From positions 1 through 64,000 of the forward strand of contig JAMPIV010013762.1 of assembly GCA_024509875.1 (NCBI GenBank): a stretch of 64,000 nt of DNA, in the 5' to 3' direction. The translations under genes were made by a program, and so were the position numbers. Within the stretch, counting starts at the first letter, position 1; each line of letters begins with the position of its first letter. Below are positions 24,934-35,387 of this stretch, one piece after another. The notes under the pieces were generated by a model that did no database searches, was not told the DNA's origin, and saw only the letters and a program-made list of their open reading frames with translations. This stretch comes from Oreohelix idahoensis. Taxonomy: Eukaryota > Mollusca > Gastropoda > Stylommatophora > Oreohelicidae.

Positions 24934-25440
24934 TTGACAGTGTAGTATAGTAGCCCCTTTAGTAATGACTTGCTTTGGGAATACGCCCCTGATGTGACAG
25001 CCCTCAGATGCTTTTTTCCTGATGTTCCTTTCGGCGTGTTCTTTTCTCCCCCTGCTTGTTGTGAGAGCCTATGTTCGCCAAATCTGAGGTGGGAGCATCG
25101 CCACTTGGTGCGATTGGCAGCTTTATCCTCCAAGGTTGCTGAATTTATGTCTAGTACCTTCATGTCTTTCTTGCGCACATCTTTGAACCTCAGCTGCGGT
25201 CGCCCAACTGTTCTTTTGCCATCTGCTAGTTGTCCGTATAAGATATCTTTATGTGTGCGACCAATCTTCATACGCCGGACACGGCTAAGCCAGCGTAGTC
25301 TGCGCTGTTTAAGCAGTGTTAACATGCTCTGAAGGCCAGCACGTGACAGGACCTCAACATCTGTCACTTTTTCCTTCCACGAAATATCAAGGATGTGGTG
25401 TAGACACTGTAGATGGAAGGTATTGAGCCTTCTTCTTCCT
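24934..25440 (-). pseudogene. Non-LTR retrotransposon RT 3' fragment, right copy
   Basis: About 150 codons on the minus strand remain open (to 24909) and show the C-terminal signature of a non-LTR retrotransposon: [47 protein letters not shown]. It keeps the frame better than the left copy, so it is the less decayed of the two. Catalytic RT motifs and the endonuclease are missing; a 5'-truncated insertion is the likely origin. Confidence 0.85.
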
Positions 25441-26027
25441 CGTCAGGAAATTACAGCACAGAATTATATAATTAACAATAACTCACTAATAAAAACTAAT
25501 AACAGATAAATATATTCTTTTTTTTTAATGTGTACCTCTCCCGGGAATCGACCGCAGAATGTTTGTTTGGAAGGCAACCATTCTAACTGTTAATACCCCG
25601 ACGCGCCTAGGTGTGAATATTTCTTTTAAAATCTATAACTATGTAATGCCTAATAGAAGCGAGCAAGATGACTGTATTCTTAGAGTCACAATTACGTGGT
25701 CATTGAAATATTTTATTTTTCTTTAAAAAAAAATGCCGAAACACATTGATCAATGCATCCTTCTTACAAAAAAAATTAGAACAACATTCGACTGAAACCA
25801 CTGCCTTCTGAAACACATGCAAGTTGACGTCTGAGCGTGCTTGAAGAAAAAGGAGAATATTTATCACTGACTTCTATTGGATCAAGGGATGTCATTGTTT
25901 GCCTTTGTTTGAATTTGGATTGTTTAATGTTGCCTCCCTCTGTCAGCGCAGGGTGGCATTCGTTAGAGAACATACCTAGAAAGATATTATTACTTAGATC
26001 CTTTCATTTTTGTATCAGGTTGCGTTA

Positions 26028-26140
26028 AAGCATCCTTAGCAGAGTTACACAATGGTATTGCACTGTCGAGTGGATTTTTTATTTTCAGAGCTTTAATCAG
26101 CCTCTTTAGGTTGTCAAGTGTTTAACTACAGTTTTTTCCT
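26028..26140. other. 113-bp segment present only in right arm
   Basis: The left arm joins TTGCGTTA directly to TCTTGTTACGCCCG; here 113 bp lie between. No duplication of the target or inverted termini is visible, so direction (gain here or loss on the left) is open. Confidence 0.7.
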
Positions 26141-26390
26141 TCTTGTTACGCCCGTAAGCGAAGCAGGTAGCTGCATTTTCCTTTCTTGTGCAAGATCTGG
26201 TGACTTTGTTAATTGGCCGTAGTCGTACCCTAAACATTCAGCTCGCGTATTTTTTGTATTAAATTAGTGAGTGATTGAGTGAGTGGGTGCAATGTGGGTG
26301 GGTGAGTGAATGGGTTGGTGTGTGCGTGTGTTTGGTTCGAGTGAGTGAGAGGGTGTGTGCGTGCGTGCGTGTGAATGTGGATGGGTGGGT

Positions 26391-26531
26391 TTGAATGAAT
26401 GAGTGAGTGAGTGAGTGAGTGAGTGAGTGAGTGAGTGAGTGAGTGAGTGAGTGAGTGAGTGAGTGAGTGAGTGAGTGAGTGAGTGAGTGAGTGAGTGAGT
26501 GAGTGAGTGAGTGAGTGAGTGGGTGAGTGAG
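26391..26531 (-). repeat. (GTGA)n microsatellite, right copy
   Basis: Roughly 30 GTGA units, the mirror of the (CACT)n tract at 18033-18144 but longer. Flanking DNA to about 26270 is a degenerate GTGT/GTGG form of the same repeat. Confidence 0.98.
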
Positions 26532-26886
26532 ACACCAAATCTCAGTGGTGCGTTTATGAATTTTATATAAGCACATGATTGAATAGTGAACGTGTAAGCA
26601 TTACAGGCCACGCCTGACAAAATCACGAACGTCTTTGATAAACCTCATAGAAATAGCTGTAGTAAATATAACATGATGAAGAACAACGAACAGCAACTAC
26701 AACAATACATTCGCAGTAATGGATCAGACAGCTGTTTTTAATGAAGCTATATACTTGCCATCATGAACGACAACAGAAACAAATGGAGCGTGTGGAATGT
26801 GAAACGATTTTGGGAGCGAGTATAGTTCCAGTTTACAAAAAGCAGAATAGTTTCTTTTTTTCAGAAATTTTATTAGCTGCAATGTA

Positions 26887-27873
26887 CGAGGCGTGTTCAA
26901 ATGAAACCCGACCGTGCAGCGCCAAGTGGACATTCGTAGGTGGAGCATGATGACGTCACATCTGACGTAATAAGCACATACGAATGTACAAGTGTGTAAG
27001 TGTTCATTCCCCTAGTATTCATTGTTTGTGCTGCAGACTGTTAAAATAATGGCCGGTGTGATAAGGAATCCGTCCAAGGTCGATCACCATAAGGAAGAAC
27101 GCATGGGGTGGAGTTTGAACCGCTTGCTGCGTTACGAAGAGGAGGGTGATGCATTTCTGTTGCGCATAGTGGCAGGCGATGAGTCGTGGTGCCACCACTT
27201 TGAGCCGTGCAGCAAATCAGCGAGCATGCAATGGAAACGTCCCGGATCACCAAAACCCAAAAAAATTCAAGTCACAGATTTCCGCCGGTAAGGTTATGCT
27301 GACCGCATTTTTTCACCATGAAGGGCTTCTATTGGTAGACTTTAAAGAGCCTGGCGTGAACATCAATGCCATCCGCTACAAAGACACACTAGACAACCTG
27401 CATACAGCCATCAAGAATAAACGACCCGGCATGCTTTCGCGTGATGTGATTATGTTGCACGACAATGCTCGTGCACATGTTGCGAACATTGTACTGGAAG
27501 CGTTAGCAAGGAAAATGTGGGAAGTTCTGCCACACCCAGCCTACAGCCCCGATCTGTCACCATGTGACTTTCATTTGTTCGGACCCTTAAAAAAATCTCT
27601 AAAGGGGCAACGATTCGACTCCAATACAGACGTCAGGGCCTCGGTGACCAAATGGTTCAATAAGCAACCAAAGTCATTTTTCTCGGACGGCATCCGCCGT
27701 CTACCCAAGCAGTGGGATGCGTGTCTGGATGCCTATAGTGACTATTTCTAAAGAACCGCAGTGAGTACTTGCTTCATAACAATTGCTGTATTTAATTCTA
27801 CTACTCCTGCTGATGTACCTTACATATATTTGTTATAAAGCCACTGGGACGGGTTTCATTTGAACACACCTCG
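26887..27873 (+). mobile_element. Internally deleted mariner, right copy
   Basis: A 987-bp element with matching inverted ends (CGAGGCGTGTTCAAATGAAACCCG / CGGGTTTCATTTGAACACACCTCG) between TA dinucleotides at 26885-26886 and 27874-27875. It is the mirror of the left copy. Only about 110 bp separate the 5' inverted repeat from the surviving transposase segment, so the sequence for the DNA-binding domain has been lost. Confidence 0.9.
27022..27751 (+). pseudogene. Mariner transposase remnant with DD34D triad, right copy
   Basis: Transposase moves the element by cutting at its inverted repeats. The first frame (27022-27291) carries GDESW with the first catalytic Asp. A frameshift in the run CCCAAAAAAA (about 27255-27266) moves the reading to the second frame (27179-27751), which has HDNARAH (second Asp) and YSPDLSPCD (third Asp) with exactly 34 residues between, the mariner DD34D spacing. 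The C-terminal part runs to a natural-looking stop. The N-terminal helix-turn-helix half is missing, so it cannot act alone. Unlike the left copy, the second and third Asp remain in one open frame. Confidence 0.88.
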
Positions 27874-30645
27874 TATATAGCTTGAAGACTGATGTCTGCT
27901 ACTAAAACAGACCCGTGAGAAGCATGTTGAAGCTGCTAAGATTTAGGAAGCAAGAAATGTTTCAGTTTTAAAAACTGTAGTTTTTCTTCATACATTTTCT
28001 TAGCTGCAATATATCTGGCTTGAAGACTGGCGTCTGCGACTACGTCGCTGCTGAGTGAGTTCTCATTACAGTGACAGTGATGTCAAGTTGGCTGACTGGC
28101 GTTTTGATTTTGTCTACTTTAATTGTCTAGTTGTTGGTAGTGACGGATGGATAGAGATTTCATCTGCTAGATAGATAGATAGAAAGACAGACAGACAAAG
28201 AGACATGCAGGCGGACGGACTGACTGTTACGGGCTTTATTTTGATTTGTGGGCATATTTCTCTTGCCTTCAATTTCACCTCTGACTGGACTGTCGTTTTA
28301 CTGCAGTAAAGTTAGTGTATTGCCGTAACTGTGGGTTTCTGCAGTAATAATGGATTCCGGATATTCAATCATATTATTTCTCATTATATTTTTGCCCATT
28401 AGTCTGTCGTCTAAGTTTCTTGATATCTCTTCGGTGTGTGTGTGTAATCAACCCAACATGGTCGATCAGAACTCTTGAACGAAGAAATGCTTAAGTATGC
28501 AGCACAAACTTCTGCAACTCACAAGCAATCGACAGGAATGCCTGAATGACGACTTTTGCATTTATTATCCATGAATACAACATCGTATGATAATTGACGA
28601 CAAAACATAAGGTTCATATATCACGTAGGCAGTAGCGAACACACCGTTACTTTAGTACATTAACTCTTCAGAGTTGTAATATCTAGCACTGTTAGATTCT
28701 TTAGAATAATTACGCAGTGAACGTATTTCAATAGGTTACCATACCTTTAGCTTCTCTTTAGGAGTCCTATTATTTATTAAATCTCTGGCTAGTTTCTCAT
28801 ATTTAATTTGGCTGCTCACGCCATCATAGCCTGCCATAACTGAACCTGTTAACCTTAATCTACACACACCGTATTATATTAATTTATGCGTTATCCACCG
28901 ATAAAACGCGTACCATATATTCTGGACTCGAACGTCCTTATACCTTACATTTGCCATTCGCTATTCAAGCCTACACTTATATCTTTTAGTGGGCTAACCA
29001 CACATAATCTAAAAACACTGCTTTATGCCCTAAGGCCACATGTCGACTCTGCGTAACCAAGTCTAACACGTTAGCAAGTAACGTACGCATCGCGTTATGA
29101 GTCTGACTAGAGGCAATGCTGCATGGCGCGACCATCTCAAATAAAACCAAACGGAGATGCTGGCAAAACCATGCAGCAGTCCTCAACACTGACGAACAGA
29201 CGGATGGACAGACAGACAGGCAGATAGAGTTCTGTTGTCCTGAGACATTATTTAGCTGTCAAATCTTACTGTTACTTTTGCTTGTAACATGTAGTTTCAC
29301 TCTCCAGTCTACCCACCTGTTAAGGAATACTTGACTGCTCATGACTTAGGAAAGGCAAAGGCAGTGAAGAATATAAAATCGCTCACCCTCGTAAATCTGA
29401 GACCTAGCATGGCGAGTCTGTAACACTTCACTTCGCTACGGCCATATCTGCTATAGATTACCTTTACTATGTCTCTGCTACTTTTAAAAACGTGCAGTAA
29501 TTAATATGTTACTGTTAACTTTAGTACAGTTTCAGACAGTAACAGGAATGTGACTTAAGTACTTATTTTAATTATTTCGGAAATTCCGCTTCAAAATTAC
29601 GATCCTTATCTAGCCACTCTATTCAATATCTAAGACTCGCTAAGAAAGTGATTGAGATGAAGTTAAGAGGTGGGAGAGATATGCGTCGGAACTAGACCAG
29701 ACGAGTTCCGTGAATAAGACCTCTTTGTACTCGGAGCCTAGTAATATTTTTATGAAGACATTCTTCGATATTTCGAGGACGCTGCATATATCGAAGCGCC
29801 CAGATGTGGTTGTTAATTACATTGTTAAGCTATAGTCATTGTAGGAAGCGTTCTTGAGATGTTTGGGGTAAATGGATCGTATCTTGACACTGTGTACGAC
29901 AAAAGTTTCCTTTGGGACTCGTTGTTTTTAGTTTCATGCGTTTTTCCCTATACACTAATTGTCCTACTTGTAGTGTTCCACTTTCTCACCGACTGTTTTT
30001 ATTTGTCTATTATTTTATTCCTCTCCAAACTTCTCGCTAAAGCTGGTAATGAAAACCATTTCTCTTCACATCTTTTTAATTTTCTTATAATGAGAAAACT
30101 CTCCTCTACAAGTTCCTGTTAAATTGTTCTTGCTACCTGCGAGTTCTCACGGCCAAGGCAGATAAACTATCCACACGGTCATGGGAGTGACATTTCTTTG
30201 GATTACATTTCTTGCCGAGAATCGACCAGCCCGGAAGTGAATACTTTTGTAACTCTTGACTGGACGCGTGTAAATCAAGAGTGGGTGAGACACAATAATG
30301 GAACTGGATAACTCACCTGGACTCGCCCCTTTTGTGTGGACAACTTTAAAACTCGGACCAGTTTAAAATGAAGAGAACCTGATTCCCCTGGGACTCAAGA
30401 AGAATTTACTATGATGCCACCGAGAGGTCAAAAGGGGAGACCCCATCAGGAAATTGTTGAGAAGTTTTAAGGCATTCAATCGGTATCTGTCCAGCAAGTA
30501 ACATGCTATGAGTTTCAACCGAGGCTAGCTTATGGTTGCCAAATCCGTAGTGAATCCTTGAGCGATCCAACTAGGTTACGGGTACAGGGTACAAACCAGA
30601 TTGAGGGTACAAAACCAGTTAACCCTACCAGCTAAACCCTATCAA
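27874..30645. other. Right arm between mariner and LTR element, no supported gene
   Basis: Mirror of 13902-16678. Contains an ATAG/ACAG simple repeat near 28167-28200, an ACGG/ACAG repeat near 29195-29225 and a degenerate minisatellite of CCAGTTAACCCTACCA type at about 30590-30690. The 87-codon hydrophobic frame at 29859-30122 has no recognised domain. Confidence 0.5.
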
Positions 30646-30848
30646 CCAGTTTACCCTACCAACCATACCTATCAACCAGGTTACCATACCAAATCATCCC
30701 ATACCGGAGTACAACTCTGGGCTGTCATACCAGGTGTCTCTGAGTCTTAGTGCAGTAAAAAAAAGGTAAAGGATCCCGCTACACGCCCATTGAGGCATAT
30801 TGGGAATATGGTGTTAGGCCCATATTTTCTTGACCATCGGCACACTAG

Positions 30849-31755
30849 TGTGAACGGTGGTTTGGTTTTGATAGAGAGAAAGAAGGTAGAAAAAATGGTT
30901 TGAGAGATATGGATAGGTTTGGTTGCAGATTATTTGTCGTTAATGAAGGGAGATAAGATGTGTAAGCTTAGGCTTTGTCTTAAGGGAAGTAACTTAGAAT
31001 TAAGTCCCTTACAGGTTTGAGTGAGTGAAAAAAAAGTATTGCACGAGAAAGTCGAGATGCGTAAACACATGTTAGGCGTGAACGAAGAATGTTAGAACGG
31101 GGTTTTGAAGGAGTCTGGTTAGAGACGCGCTAAGTGTAGGCAGGGAAAGGTGTTGCTCTCAAGTGTGTAGTTAGATATTGAACGTACAGCGTAAGATTTT
31201 ATTGTTGTATAAGATATATTCGGAACACTAAAGTGTGTGTGTAAGAAAAAGTGTATTTCAAATGAAGAAACAAAACAGGTACGTTTTGACATTTTGATTT
31301 ATAACTAGCGTATGTGGCTCAGCAGACCAGGTCTGAGCAGAGGACAGTAAACAGATGAAATCTTGGTAAAAGTGACAGCCCTGGCGGTTAAGGCCAGTTT
31401 CTCGTATAGAGATATAACAAGAAACATGGGAAAAGAAACATAAACAGAAGAACGACAGGAAGTTCTGTCTGAATAAATATATGACAGGTTCTATAGCTGG
31501 GACAAGTAATAGTAAGAAGACAAGCAAATGTATGTGAAAAATGGATACTGAGATTGTTTGAAACTGAAGATTGTATTTTGCAAGACTGCCAACCTTGAAG
31601 AGAAAGGTCGGGCATACCATTTTTACTCAGTTATCAACTTATGTTAATAAAGTTCTACCATTGATATTTTCACTGCTGTTTTGAGTGGTATCGATTGATA
31701 AACAGTGGGTATGAAGAAAAAGTAGAGTCAGTCTGAGTGAAGGAAGTTTTCTAGT
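30849..31755 (+). repeat. 5' LTR of right retroelement
   Basis: It starts TGTGAACGG and is a direct repeat of 39426-40331. AATAAA occurs within it (31646-31651), a plausible polyadenylation signal. The 3' limit is uncertain: strong identity to the other LTR stops after CTAGT at 31755, but weak similarity continues for about 50 bp. Confidence 0.85.
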
Positions 31756-32790
31756 ATCCCACTTCTTACACCAAACAACTGGGAAAGGGCAGTAGCCCTA
31801 CACGATTCGAATCCCATCCACGTCGACAGAGATTCATGGTTCCCGTGACCAGCCCTACAGTAGGCAGTAGCAAAGACAACAGATAACAGGGTAACTAATG
31901 GTGCGAGTAAACAGCCCTACACTAGAATAGCTCAAGAAACTTTTATAACTCAATGATAGTTCAAGAAACTTTTATAAAGAAAGACAGACTCCACTCAGAT
32001 GTCAGTTTCGGCATCACATATTAGGTACGATTGCGTCAAATATTTTCGTATCTAGCACTAAAACGGTCACAGAGTATTTTGATGCACCTGACCAGCCCTA
32101 TACAAGATAGAGATTTAAAAGACTGCAGACAGAAAGAAGGTCAAGTTCACTAAGAAGAGATTACACAGAAAGAAAGAATCCTGCGAGCGAAAAAACAAAT
32201 CAAGATAAAACAGAAGTCAAGTAAAGTGAAGCGACATCAAAAACAACGAAGTCTACCCAAAGCATCACGAAGGTCAAGTTCATTAAGAAGATACAAATCG
32301 AAGGAATCCTGCGAGCTGAAGAAACAAAGCAAGACAACACAGAAGTCAAGACATCACGAAGGACAAGTGCACAAGAAGAATATAAAGAACAAAACAGTCT
32401 ACATCATCCGACAACCGTCAGAATACAGGTACATGCATGAGATAACAATCTGAATGATCAACAGGCCCAACGCGCAAAAATAATAATATACAGCCGTATA
32501 AGACAAAAATTGTGTTGATTAATTCTGAAATACTGGAGGAGCAAGTGTGTATCCCAATCAAGGAAAACAGATTATGTAACACATAAACATTTAGAAACAA
32601 ATTAAGTTAATTATTAGTGTAGTCAGTTAAATTATGAGAATTAGATTGATAATTGTTTTGTAACTCATAAGAATTATAAGTATTGTACACAGATATTGGT
32701 TAATAATTCTCTTACAGGTCAACCAAGAGATTTATATTAATTTTTTTACAGGTGTTTCTATTAATACTAACACTTACAGGTCAAGACAAG
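31756..32790 (+). other. Leader region of right retroelement
   Basis: It holds an 18-bp sequence resembling a tRNA-Leu 3' end directly at the LTR edge (31756-31773), four copies of an AGCCCTA motif (about 31793, 31852, 31914, 32093), an imperfect tandem duplication of ~90-130 bp (32138-32358), and three splice-acceptor-like TTACAG-GT sites just before gag (about 32712, 32742, 32771), the last close behind a TACTAAC branch-point consensus. No ordinary minus-strand primer binding site beginning TGG is found at the LTR edge. Confidence 0.5.
32226..32453 (+). CDS. Possible small basic leader ORF, right copy
   Basis: Identical 75-codon counterpart of 12301-12528. Rich in Lys, Arg and Ser with SR/KS-type dipeptides, lying over the leader's tandem duplication. 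No domain is recognised and no conservation beyond the duplicated arms can be judged here. Confidence 0.2.
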   Translation: MKRHQKQRSLPKASRRSSSLRRYKSKESCELKKQSKTTQKSRHHEGQVHKKNIKNKTVYIIRQPSEYRYMHEITI

Positions 32791-35328
32791 ATGCAACAAC
32801 AACAACAACTTACGGCGGGTTTAGATCCCAATGTGGCTGCTCTGGAGCAGGTAGCTAAGGCTATGACATCCATTAGAAATGAAAGTAAGTTCCAGAATAT
32901 CCGGAACAGTATAACACCATATGCAGGGAATCCTACTTTATGTAGAAAATGGTTGCTCGAGATACAAAGATATTGCACTTCGGTCAATATGGACCAAGGT
33001 GAGTACAAACAAGTTGCATATCTTTCCTCATGCGGGTTAGTAGTAGATTTTATAAGACGCAGGTTTGACACTGTCCCAGATGAGACATGGGAAGATTTTA
33101 AGAAAGAACTAATAAGAAGGTATGCACAAATTACGGATGCATCTTACGCGTGGACGATGCTGAGGAGCATACAACAACAAACAGAGGAACCCGTTCAAAT
33201 GTTCAGCGACAGGTTGTTAAACCTAGCGGAAGAAGTTTTCTTGGGGCAACAAATTAACCAGCAAGAGGTGGAAAAACAGTTAGTGGGCATATTCGTCGAT
33301 GGGTTGAATGGTATACCAATTAAATTACATCTCCTTAGGAAGGACCCACAAAACTTGTCACAGGCCATTACACTTGCTACAGCCGAAGAGAACCTTAGAA
33401 GAAGATTGGACCTCAGGCTTGGTAGGGTAGTTCCATGCGAAGAAACACAGGAAGAACCTATGGAGATAGGACATTGTCAACAAAGAAGAATATCAAGACG
33501 AGGGAGAGGAATGGAAACGTTTTATAGGTCAAGACAGGTAGACCGCGAGCCAATCGTGTGTTATGCTTGCAATAGGCTGGGACATAAAGCCTTTGCGTGT
33601 AATTATAGGCCACTAGAGCCACAACACTCAGTAAGGAGAGTTGAGACCTTTAACCCGAGACGTAGTAGACAACACAATAGACAACAATATTATAACCAGT
33701 CCGAAAAGAATAGACAAGAGAATGAAGTAAACACCAACAGAGGGAGACTCATCAGGGAGATAGTACAACCACATGACAAGACGGAGAAAGGATATATTGA
33801 TACAATAAATGGAAGGCAACCACAAGTGAACATGATAGGAAGGACACATGTTAGGTATAACCAACAACCATACCATAGACAATGGGCCAGAGTACACCAT
33901 CCTGCAAGTTGGTTTGACAAGAAAGGATGGCTACAAAAGATATGTCAAGAATACAGGAATAGGAAGATGAATTGGGATGGTTCAGTTATAAACAGGAACA
34001 AATATGAAAGGAGAAATATATGTACAGATCGCGAAATTGGGAAATGGAAATGTAACCAATATCAATATAAACAGGGACATAATAGAACATGGAATAACAG
34101 GGACAGGACACTCCCGACTTTCAACAGCAACTATGGATCAGGACATTGGGACAGCGTGAATAGGAGAAAAACTAGAATAGATTTGAGGAATTTTGTTGGA
34201 GACATCAGGAGAGGAGTCAAAGACAAGAAAATACAAATAAATGAAATTGAAAAACAAGAAAGAAAACAACGTATCCCTAAAAGAAGACAAGTAGCAACAG
34301 CAATCGAGCTAGCTCATAAACCAGACCCTTGCTCATGTATTGTCGAAATACACGGAAGGAGATATAGAGCATTGGTAGACTCAGGGGCTACCGTAAGCCT
34401 TATTAGGTTTGGACTTTATAAACAGATACGAGGCGTAGCTCAATACAGAAAGTCACAAAATACACTTACCTCGGTGTCAGGAGAAAACCTGAAAGTGATG
34501 GGAACAGCTATGGTGCAAATGAGAATTGGCAATATGATCGTGGAACACACGTTCACCATTGTGAAGGGGATGACGAGAAATATCATACTAGGACGTGATT
34601 TTCTGCTAAAACATAAGGCTCAAGTACATTTTGATACTCACCAACTGAAGATACATGGCGAATGTATCAGGTTACAGGACGACGTATATATAGCGTCCAT
34701 AATCCGAAACAGAACAACAGTTACGCTGCGACCGAATGAAGTCGGTATTGTTCAAGGCAAGTTGAAAAGATCCCCATATTTCAACCAAGGACAAACGGTC
34801 TTAACACTCGACTGGGAAGATGGAGATATACTAGATGAACCCGGACTAGAAATGGTAGAAGGAATAGTACAAATTGGAAAAAGACAACAATTTCCAACGA
34901 TGATTATAAACACCACGGGAAAAACAGTTAGAATACCAAGAGGATTTGTATTAGGAAGGGTACAACTGATGGAAGGTCAGGAAGGAAATATGGAATACCA
35001 AGAAAAGCACCAAATACAAGAAACTATGAACAATAACAACGCGCGTCAGAGACAAAATCGGAAACCACAAACAGTGGTGGTACCACAACATAGAGTTAAC
35101 AACAAGATATACAGAGAGCAGAAGAAAGTGGAAACAAGGAAGCAGGACAAGGTAGGAATCAAGGAAGATGTATGCACAGGCGTGATGGGAAACTACAACA
35201 GAGAAAATCAATCTGCTGTTGCCCTTAAGACGCCACAAGGCGTGATGGCCTCTGACTGCTTGGTCGGTCTTTGGCTAAGGATGGAAGAAGAAGAAGATGC
35301 ACACCATTCAGACTCAATGCAGTGTTAG
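32791..35328 (+). CDS. Gag-protease polyprotein, right copy
   Basis: The product is 845 residues from the ATG at 32791 (an upstream in-frame ATG at 32752 would add 13). Domain order is as in the left copy: Gag capsid-like region, zinc knuckle CX2CX4HX4C at 33559-33600, a Gln/Arg/Asn-rich linker, and a retropepsin with DSGA (Asp codon at 34378) and ILGRDF (about 34590). The last ~45 residues are not original: a 125-bp insertion (35179-35303) shifts the frame and adds an unrelated acidic tail. Without those 125 bp the frame continues straight into ORF2. Gag would assemble particles; the protease would mature them. No polymerase is encoded. Confidence 0.87.
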   Translation: MQQQQQLTAGLDPNVAALEQVAKAMTSIRNESKFQNIRNSITPYAGNPTLCRKWLLEIQRYCTSVNMDQGEYKQVAYLSSCGLVVDFIRRRFDTVPDETWEDFKKELIRRYAQITDASYAWTMLRSIQQQTEEPVQMFSDRLLNLAEEVFLGQQINQQEVEKQLVGIFVDGLNGIPIKLHLLRKDPQNLSQAITLATAEENLRRRLDLRLGRVVPCEETQEEPMEIGHCQQRRISRRGRGMETFYRSRQVDREPIVCYACNRLGHKAFACNYRPLEPQHSVRRVETFNPRRSRQHNRQQYYNQSEKNRQENEVNTNRGRLIREIVQPHDKTEKGYIDTINGRQPQVNMIGRTHVRYNQQPYHRQWARVHHPASWFDKKGWLQKICQEYRNRKMNWDGSVINRNKYERRNICTDREIGKWKCNQYQYKQGHNRTWNNRDRTLPTFNSNYGSGHWDSVNRRKTRIDLRNFVGDIRRGVKDKKIQINEIEKQERKQRIPKRRQVATAIELAHKPDPCSCIVEIHGRRYRALVDSGATVSLIRFGLYKQIRGVAQYRKSQNTLTSVSGENLKVMGTAMVQMRIGNMIVEHTFTIVKGMTRNIILGRDFLLKHKAQVHFDTHQLKIHGECIRLQDDVYIASIIRNRTTVTLRPNEVGIVQGKLKRSPYFNQGQTVLTLDWEDGDILDEPGLEMVEGIVQIGKRQQFPTMIINTTGKTVRIPRGFVLGRVQLMEGQEGNMEYQEKHQIQETMNNNNARQRQNRKPQTVVVPQHRVNNKIYREQKKVETRKQDKVGIKEDVCTGVMGNYNRENQSAVALKTPQGVMASDCLVGLWLRMEEEEDAHHSDSMQC
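35179..35303 (+). mobile_element. 125-bp insertion splitting Gag from ORF2 (right arm only)
   Basis: ATGCACA occurs at 35172-35178 and again at 35297-35303 but once in the left arm (9575-9580 region), the pattern of a 7-bp target duplication around a ~118-bp insert. The insert contains two direct GGCGTGATGG copies and ends in an (AAG)n-like tail, which suits the 3' end of a short non-LTR retrotransposon or SINE. Its length is 2 modulo 3, which explains the frame difference between the two coding parts. Confidence 0.75.
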
Positions 35329-35387
35329 GAGAGAAAAAGCACACAAAAGAGAATGGAATACAGAGAGTTAACGGTGTAACAGAAAAG

